Below are positions 58,968 through 64,000 of a stretch of DNA of 64,000 nucleotides, in pieces (positions within the stretch are counted from its first letter, which is position 1; each line of letters starts with the position of its first letter). The notes beneath the pieces are model-generated. The model searched no databases. It was given only the letters and a program-made list of their open reading frames with translations, and had not been told where the DNA came from. Source of the DNA: Rhizobiales bacterium dw_265. Lineage in GTDB: Bacteria > Pseudomonadota > Alphaproteobacteria > Micropepsales > Micropepsaceae. The stretch is from the NCBI GenBank assembly GCA_018449595.1, contig JAAVUU010000001.1:744001-808000 (forward strand). The letters run 5' to 3'. The position numbers and the translations under genes are program-made.

Positions 58968-59692
58968 CGCACACCCGCCTTGGCCGCGCGCACCAGCCAT
59001 TCGCGCACCGCATGCGGCGATTCAAAGACATGCTCGGCGCCCTGGAAGCGCCTGCCCACCGAAAAGCCGCGCCCGCCCAGCCGGGGCAGGATGCGGAACA
59101 CATCCTGGTCGGTGGTGTCGTCGCCGCCGAACAGGATCACCCGGCCGGCGAAAGGCGGCTGGCGGGCCATCAGCGTCACCGCACTGCCCTTGTCCACGCC
59201 ATCGGGCCGCGCCTCGATCACCGCCTTGCCATGCAGGATATGAATCTTCTCCGCCGCGAACAGCCTGGCATGCTTTTCCATCGCCGCCATCAGCACCGGC
59301 TGGGCCTCGGGCGCCAGGCGGTAATGCAGCGCCAGGGCGCAGCGCTTGTCTTCCAGCAGCAGGCCCGGGACATGCTCGGCAAGTCCGGTGAAGACCTGCC
59401 GCACCGCGTCCGGCAGCGGCTGCAGGCGGGTGATCTCGCCGCCGACGCCGCGCATCTCTCCGCCATGCGCGCCGATGGCGGCGGGCCGGAACGGCGCGAA
59501 CAGCCGGTCAATGTTGTCCAGCGAACGGCCCGAGACAAAGGCCAGGGCGCCGCCCAGCTCCCGCGCCAGCTTTTCCAGCGCCTGCGTCAACTCCGCCGGC
59601 ACCTTGACCCGATCCGGCGTGCGCGCCATATCGAGCAGGGTGCCGTCTATGTCCAGGAACAGGGCCGTGTTTGCACTGACCGGCGGCATCAT
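58964..59692 (-). CDS. otsB: Trehalose-6-phosphate phosphatase
   Basis: A 242-residue HAD-IIB phosphatase: nucleophile motif FLDIDGTLLDMA, FVSGRSLDNIDRLFAP, IGAHGGEMRG, GKAVIEARPDGVDKGSAV and VILFGGDDTTDQDVF with the metal-binding Asp pair. It dephosphorylates the OtsA product to trehalose. The ATG at 59692 is used; TTG at 59710 is an alternative. A GGAAC-N17-CGTT promoter-like element lies about 75 bases upstream, and the stop overlaps the following GH15 start by 4 bases. Confidence 0.93.
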   Translation of the reverse strand: MMPPVSANTALFLDIDGTLLDMARTPDRVKVPAELTQALEKLARELGGALAFVSGRSLDNIDRLFAPFRPAAIGAHGGEMRGVGGEITRLQPLPDAVRQVFTGLAEHVPGLLLEDKRCALALHYRLAPEAQPVLMAAMEKHARLFAAEKIHILHGKAVIEARPDGVDKGSAVTLMARQPPFAGRVILFGGDDTTDQDVFRILPRLGGRGFSVGRRFQGAEHVFESPHAVREWLVRAAKAGVR

Positions 59693-59747
59693 CCAGGCTT
59701 TCCATCTCAACGCGCCCGACGTTCATAAGAAAAAATGAAAATGGGCA

Positions 59748-59767
59748 TTCGATCCAATAGGATCGAA
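59748..59767. promoter_or_regulatory. 20-base hairpin in the otsB leader
   Basis: TTCGATCC, loop AATA, GGATCGAA: an exact 8-base inverted repeat directly after the promoter-like element in the direction of otsB. On the minus strand it is followed by a T-rich stretch (CATTTTCATTTTTTC), so it may act as a weak terminator of the upstream genes, an attenuator, or an operator. Confidence 0.5.
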
Positions 59768-59792
59768 ACGCGCCGGGGCGCCGGCTGGTTCC
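59767..59792 (-). promoter_or_regulatory. EcfG-like general-stress promoter in front of otsB
   Basis: On the minus strand GGAAC (59792-59788), 17 bases, then CGTTTC (CGTT at 59770-59767). This equals the GGAAC-N16/17-CGTT consensus recognised by EcfG in the alphaproteobacterial general stress response, a regulon that often includes trehalose genes. It begins 2 bases after the ppgK stop and would give an otsB leader of roughly 70 bases. Confidence 0.6.
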
Positions 59793-59793
59793 G

Positions 59794-60501
59794 TTATTTC
59801 CGCGCCCGCCAGGCGAAGGCGCCGCCTTCCATGCCCGCGTCATTGGAGACGATGGATACATTGGACGGCAGCTTGCCCTTGACATGGGCGGAGTTGCCGC
59901 CGCCGAAATAGAGATGGTCATAGGCGAAGACCGTCTGCAGCATCGCGATCAGTTTGATCACGCGCTCGTTCCAGCGATGCTGGCCGATGCGGCGGCGCGC
60001 CTTGTCGCCGATATAGAGATCGAAATCGTCCTTCTTGCGGACCACCATATGCGCCAGGTCCATGTGCGGCATCAACTCGCCGTCGCGGAACCAGGCGGTG
60101 CCGAAGCCCGTGCCCAACGTGCAGACCAGCTCCAGCCCCTTGCCCTGGATGGCGGCCAGGCCCTGCACATCGGCGTCGTTCAGCACCTTCACCGGCTTGC
60201 GCAAGACCTTGCGCATCGCCGCCTGCAGGTCGAAACCCTTCCAGTCGGCGGTACCGAAATGCGGCGCGCTGATCACCGTGCCGCGCTTGACGACGCCGGG
60301 AAAACCGATGGTGACGTGATCGAATGCGCCCAAGGGCGCGGTCAACTCCACCAGCGCCGCGACGATCTCTTTCGGCTTGCGGTCCTTGGGCGTTTTCGCA
60401 CGCACCCGCTTGACCAGGAATTTCCCGGCGGGACTGATGACGGCGGCCTTCAGCCCGGTGCCGCCGACATCAATGCACAGGATGCGTTTCGCGGCGGGCA
60501 T
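59794..60501 (-). CDS. ppgK: Polyphosphate glucokinase-like ROK kinase
   Basis: A 235-residue ROK-fold kinase with the phosphate-binding CIDVGGTGLKAAVISPAGKF, VTIGFPGVVKRGTVISAPHF (substrate loop), VKVLNDADVQGLAAIQGKGL (catalytic Asp) and CTLGTGFGTAWFRDGELMPH. The short length and sequence match strictly or partly polyphosphate-dependent glucokinases, which form glucose-6-phosphate from glucose and polyphosphate (or ATP). It overlaps the preceding GH15 gene by 32 bases and would recycle glucose released by a trehalase or glucosidase. Confidence 0.8.
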   Translation of the reverse strand: MPAAKRILCIDVGGTGLKAAVISPAGKFLVKRVRAKTPKDRKPKEIVAALVELTAPLGAFDHVTIGFPGVVKRGTVISAPHFGTADWKGFDLQAAMRKVLRKPVKVLNDADVQGLAAIQGKGLELVCTLGTGFGTAWFRDGELMPHMDLAHMVVRKKDDFDLYIGDKARRRIGQHRWNERVIKLIAMLQTVFAYDHLYFGGGNSAHVKGKLPSNVSIVSNDAGMEGGAFAWRARK

Positions 60502-62293
60502 GGGTGCTGCTCTTTATGTTTTTTTGGGCGGGTTTGACGTCATCCATCATCAGGCCCAGCGCGGTGTTGATCAAGGCGACATGGGAAAATGCCTGGGGAA
60601 AATTTCCCAGCATGCGTTTGGCGACGGGGTCATACTCTTCGGCATAAAGACCGGCATCATTGGCCAGCCGGCGCAACCTGCCGAACAGCCGCTTGGCGTC
60701 GGCGCGCCGCCCCATCAGGCGGTAATTGTCGGCCAGCCAGAAACTGCAGGCCAGGAAGGCGCCCTCGCCCGGCGGCAGGCCATCCACACCGCTGCCGGTC
60801 TCGTAGCGCTGCACCAGGCCGCCGACGATCAGCCGCTTCTCGATTTCGCGCACCGTGGCACTGATGCGCCTGTCGGTGGCGGGCAAAAAACCCACCAGCG
60901 GCAGCAGCAACAGGCTGGCATCCATATGCGTTGCGTCATAGGCCTGGACAAAACAGCCGCGTTTCCTGTCCACGCCCCTGGCGCAGATGTCCTTGTGGAC
61001 GGCCCGCGCCAGCCTTTTCCAATGCGCCCGCTGCTGCGGCGTGGAATTTTCGGCCCTGGAGGCGCGGTCGAACGCCACCCAGGCCATCACCTTGGAATGG
61101 ACGAAATGCTGCGGCGCGCCGCGTATTTCCCAGATGCCCTCATCGGGCAGGGACCATATCTCTTCCAGATGCTTCAGGAACACGGCGCGCACCTGCGGCC
61201 CGCGCGGCGACAGCGGCAATCCGCCCTTGCGCGCCACCGCCATCACATCGGCCAGTTCGCCATAAACGTCCAACTGCAACTGGGTATGGGCGGCATTGCC
61301 GATACGCACCGGCCGCGACGCTTCATAGCCCGCCAGATGATCCAGTTCGATCTCCTCCAGCCGCTTTTCGCCCAGCACGCTGTAGATCGGCTGCAACTGG
61401 TCGGGCGCGCCGGCGATCACCCGCACCAGCCATTGCTGCCATTCGGCCGCCTCGGCGGTGTAGCCGGCATTGAGGAACGCCAGCAAAGTGAAGGTGGCGT
61501 CGCGCAGCCAGCAATAGCGATAGTCCCAGTTGCGGGTGCCGCCGATCTTTTCCGGCAGCGAGGTCGTCACCGCCGCCACGATGCCGCCGGTGGGCAGATA
61601 GCTGAGGCTTTTCAGTGTGAGCAGCGAACGCATCACCGCCTTGCGCCACTTGCCCTTGACGTTGCAGATGGCGGCCCAGGCCTTCCAGTAGCGCTCGGTC
61701 TCGTCCAGGGCGATGGCGGCATCGATGGACAGCGGCACCGGCTTGAAGCTTTCGCCATAGGCCAGCACAAAGCTCAGCGCCTCGCCCTTCCTGACGGTGA
61801 AATCCGCCACCGACTGCATGTCCTCGCCCCGCACATCGGCGCGGGTGCGGAAAGCCAGCAGATGCGGCCCGGCCACCGCCACCAGAGTACGACGGTCGCG
61901 GCGGGACACCCAGGGAATGGTCACGCCATAGTCGAAACGGATCGCCAGTTCGGTGTGCATGTCGACATGGCCTTCCAGGCCCTCGACAATCCGCACCACA
62001 CAGGCGTCGGGCGTGCCCGGCGGCATGAAATCGATCACCCGCGCCTTGCCGGTGGCGGTGGTGAAAGTGGTTTCCAGGATCATGGTGTCGCCGCGATAGC
62101 GGCGGGTGGATGTGTGCTTCTTGGCCGGGGCCAGCTGCCAGCGGCCATTGCCCTCGTCGCCCAACAGGGCGGCGAAACAGGCGGCGGAATCGAAGCGCGG
62201 CAGGCATAGCCAGTCGATGGAGCCGTCGCGGCAGACCAGCGCCGCCGTGCGGCAATCGCCGATCATCGCGTAATCTTCAATGCGTGCTGTCAA
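60470..62293 (-). CDS. GH15-family glycoside hydrolase, copy 1 (between pgl and ppgK)
   Basis: A 607-residue GH15 protein. [20 protein letters not shown] and IDWLCLPRFDSAACFAALLG open the beta-sandwich domain; the (alpha/alpha)6 barrel has NWDYRYCWLRDATFTLLAFL, SRPVRIGNAAHTQLQLDVYG(E) and GLYAEEYDPVAKRMLGNFPQ with the catalytic Glu candidates. TTG at 62293 is taken as start because it retains the conserved N-terminus and forms a TTGA overlap with the pgl stop; an ATG at 62266 would cut it. Related proteins are trehalases or glucan glucosidases. Confidence 0.88.
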   Translation of the reverse strand: MTARIEDYAMIGDCRTAALVCRDGSIDWLCLPRFDSAACFAALLGDEGNGRWQLAPAKKHTSTRRYRGDTMILETTFTTATGKARVIDFMPPGTPDACVVRIVEGLEGHVDMHTELAIRFDYGVTIPWVSRRDRRTLVAVAGPHLLAFRTRADVRGEDMQSVADFTVRKGEALSFVLAYGESFKPVPLSIDAAIALDETERYWKAWAAICNVKGKWRKAVMRSLLTLKSLSYLPTGGIVAAVTTSLPEKIGGTRNWDYRYCWLRDATFTLLAFLNAGYTAEAAEWQQWLVRVIAGAPDQLQPIYSVLGEKRLEEIELDHLAGYEASRPVRIGNAAHTQLQLDVYGELADVMAVARKGGLPLSPRGPQVRAVFLKHLEEIWSLPDEGIWEIRGAPQHFVHSKVMAWVAFDRASRAENSTPQQRAHWKRLARAVHKDICARGVDRKRGCFVQAYDATHMDASLLLLPLVGFLPATDRRISATVREIEKRLIVGGLVQRYETGSGVDGLPPGEGAFLACSFWLADNYRLMGRRADAKRLFGRLRRLANDAGLYAEEYDPVAKRMLGNFPQAFSHVALINTALGLMMDDVKPAQKNIKSSTHARRETHPVH

Positions 62294-63015
62294 AAGCCGT
62301 AACCCTGGTCTTCCTCCCCCGCCGCCGCCTGATCCACCAGCCACAACACCTCGCCCTGCGGTTTGATCCCGCCCGCCGGCAACGATCCCGCCCGCGCCTG
62401 CGCCAGGGCGTCGCGCTTGGCCGCGCCGGAGACCAGGAAGACGATCAAGGCGCTGGCGTCGATCGCCGGATAGGTCAGCGAGATGCGCGGCTCGCCGCGG
62501 CCCTGCGGCACCGCCGCCGCCCAGCGCGCGCGTTCCTGCAGCACCGGCTGGTCGGGCAGCAGCGAAGCGGTATGGCCATCCTCGCCCAACCCCAGCAAGG
62601 TCAGATGGAACAGCGGCACGCCCGCCTCCAGGGTGCCAGCGCCATATTGCTGACGCAGGGTCTCGTCATAGCGGTCGGCGGCCGATTGCACCGTACCATC
62701 GGTGGGAATGGCCAGCAGCTTGCGCGGACGAACGAATTCACCTGCCAGCAAGGTGTCGCGCACCATCCGGTAGTTGGAATCGGGATGGTCCGGCGGCACG
62801 AAACGCTCGTCGCTGAAGAACAGTTCGCAACAGTCCCAGTCAATGTCCTTGCAGGCCAGCAGCTGATAGGCCGCGCGCGGGGTCGAGCCGCCCGACAGCA
62901 CCAGCCGGAAGGGATAGTGCGCCGTCCTCAATCGTTCGGCGATCAGGTCCGCCGCCCGCTGCGCCAGTGCGCCGGCATCCGCCACCACTTCCATCGTGCC
63001 CGCTATGTCGCTCAA
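62290..63015 (-). CDS. pgl: 6-phosphogluconolactonase
   Basis: A 241-residue NagB/RpiA-fold enzyme hydrolysing 6-phosphogluconolactone. [37 protein letters not shown] and [18 protein letters not shown] are family signatures with the catalytic His. TTG at 63015 ([15 protein letters not shown]) has a GGAGG ribosome-binding site and overlaps the zwf stop as TTGA; ATG at 62994 is the alternative. It is coupled to zwf upstream and to the GH15 gene downstream. Confidence 0.92.
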   Translation of the reverse strand: MSDIAGTMEVVADAGALAQRAADLIAERLRTAHYPFRLVLSGGSTPRAAYQLLACKDIDWDCCELFFSDERFVPPDHPDSNYRMVRDTLLAGEFVRPRKLLAIPTDGTVQSAADRYDETLRQQYGAGTLEAGVPLFHLTLLGLGEDGHTASLLPDQPVLQERARWAAAVPQGRGEPRISLTYPAIDASALIVFLVSGAAKRDALAQARAGSLPAGGIKPQGEVLWLVDQAAAGEEDQGYGF

Positions 63016-64000
63016 TTGATCCGCCTCCAGGAACGTCCGTCGCGCGCCAGCAGGTCGTTGGCCGCGCTGGGGCCCTCGCTGCCGGCGGCATAGTTGGGGA
63101 AATGCCGCGGCGTGGTTGCGGCCCAGCCGGTCAGCACCGGCTCGACCAGCGCCCAGGCGGCTTCCACCTGGTCGGCGCGCTGGAACAAAGTGGCGTCGCC
63201 GATCAGGCAATCATAGATCAGGGTCTCATAGCCCACGGCAGGCGCCTGCTTGAAGTAATCCTTGTACTTGAACTCCATCGCCACGCTTTCCAGCGCCATG
63301 GCCGGACCCGGCCGCTTGGCGTTGAAGCGCAGGCGGATGCCCTCGTCCGGCTGGACCCGCAGGATCAGCCAGTCGGCATCCAGCTCCTCCACCGGGGTTT
63401 CGCGGAACAGGGCATAGGGCGCCTGCTTGAAGCGGATGGCGATCTCGGTGGTGCGCTTGGCCAACCGCTTTCCGGTGCGCAGGTAGAAGGGCACACCCGC
63501 CCAGCGCCAGTTGTCTATCGTCAGGCGCATGGCGGCATAGGTCTCCACCGCCGACTCCGGCGCGACATTGGGCTCGGTGCGATAGGCCTTCACCCGTTCG
63601 TCGCCCACGATGCCGGCGTCATACTGGCCGCGCACCACATCGCTGAGCGTCAGGGGATGGATGGCCTTGAACATCTCCGCCTTCTTGGCGCGGATGTCCT
63701 CGGCATCGAACGACACCGGCGGCTCCATCGCCGTCATGGCGACAAGCTGGAACAGATGGTTGGGCACCATGTCGCGCAGCGCGCCGGTGGCCTCATAGAA
63801 TTTGCCGCGCGTCTCCACCCCGATGCTTTCGGCCACCGTGATCTGGACATGGTCGATGCGGTCGCGATTCCAGATCGGCTCGAACAAGCCGTTGGCGAAA
63901 CGCAGCGCCATGATGTTCTGCACCGTCTCCTTCCCCAGGAAATGATCGATGCGGTAGATCTGCTCTTCCTTGAGATATTTGAGCAGGCAGGCATTGAGCG
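63012..64000 (-). CDS. zwf: Glucose-6-phosphate 1-dehydrogenase (C-terminal part; runs off the right edge)
   Basis: The visible 329 residues include the substrate-binding active-site segment [60 protein letters not shown] and [20 protein letters not shown], all diagnostic of Zwf. The enzyme oxidises glucose-6-phosphate to 6-phosphogluconolactone with NADP, giving NADPH. The N-terminal NADP-binding domain is beyond the window. The stop overlaps the pgl TTG start. Confidence 0.96.
   Translation of the reverse strand, partial: LNACLLKYLKEEQIYRIDHFLGKETVQNIMALRFANGLFEPIWNRDRIDHVQITVAESIGVETRGKFYEATGALRDMVPNHLFQLVAMTAMEPPVSFDAEDIRAKKAEMFKAIHPLTLSDVVRGQYDAGIVGDERVKAYRTEPNVAPESAVETYAAMRLTIDNWRWAGVPFYLRTGKRLAKRTTEIAIRFKQAPYALFRETPVEELDADWLILRVQPDEGIRLRFNAKRPGPAMALESVAMEFKYKDYFKQAPAVGYETLIYDCLIGDATLFQRADQVEAAWALVEPVLTGWAATTPRHFPNYAAGSEGPSAANDLLARDGRSWRRIN

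Noticed and set aside
1..64000. CRISPR arrays, prophage, IS transposases, plasmid origins, secondary-metabolite or toxin-antitoxin loci
   Set aside because: No regularly spaced direct repeats, integrase, transposase, phage structural, replication-initiator or assembly-line genes were recognised on either strand.

Overview
This GC-rich, densely packed window looks like the chromosome of an alphaproteobacterium. The support is a PodJ-like polar localisation protein, a TauE/TIGR02186 (Alph_Pro_TM) pair, a TorF-type porin, a ligase-associated Lhr/PdeM pair, two promoters resembling the EcfG general-stress consensus (GGAAC-N16/17-CGTT), and OtsAB interleaved with GH15 enzymes. A Rhizomicrobium/Micropepsaceae-like host would fit, but the sequence alone does not settle the genus. 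There is no phage, plasmid, IS transposase, CRISPR array or rRNA operon, and most genes are separated by a few bases or overlap.

Layout. 0-10 kb: small-molecule enzymes and transporters (MFS, patatin lipase, two SDRs, EamA, LysR, RcnB-like, APC permease, GNAT, secreted HbpS-like protein, drug-type MFS, RMD1-like protein). 10-18 kb: tRNA-Leu(CAA), bioB, a DUF2905 protein, purH, hydrolases, a D-2-hydroxyacid dehydrogenase coupled to a 2OG-Fe(II) oxygenase, dienelactone hydrolase and a histidine phosphatase. 18-22 kb: TorF porin, a hybrid histidine kinase with two receiver domains, and tRNA-Pro(CGG) and tRNA-Gln(TTG), with a fragment of the tRNA-Pro 3' end close by. 22-34 kb: DUF486, M20 peptidase, TPR/glycosyltransferase-like protein, type II NADH dehydrogenase, ACS-type MFS divergent from a DHRS6-like SDR, DUF2946 plus TonB receptor, MntP, TetR. 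34-47 kb: membrane and TPR proteins, MaoC hydratase, cyclic-nucleotide/patatin fusion, SDR, thiolase, CAP lipoprotein and the 881-residue PodJ-like protein. 47-49 kb: TauE and its TIGR02186 partner, bracketed by two copies of a nested-palindrome element. 49-56 kb: PdeM/Lhr repair pair, Crp-family regulator with a possible 53-residue leader ORF, and a DUF423-copC-copD operon.

55.7-64 kb is the most coherent system: a minus-strand cluster in the order zwf, pgl, GH15, polyphosphate-type glucokinase, then otsB, GH15, otsA. Read as a pathway, trehalose is built by OtsA/OtsB from glucose-6-phosphate and UDP-glucose. If a GH15 protein is a trehalase, it would return glucose, the ROK/PPGK kinase would rephosphorylate it, and Zwf/Pgl would draw glucose-6-phosphate into NADPH production. 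A GGAAC-N17-CGTT element just in front of otsB suggests the trehalose half can be switched on separately under general stress. Several genes here begin with TTG inside 4-base TTGA overlaps.

Start codons were chosen from visible Shine-Dalgarno sequences, signal peptides and overlaps. All functions are inferred from motifs read by eye, without database searches.
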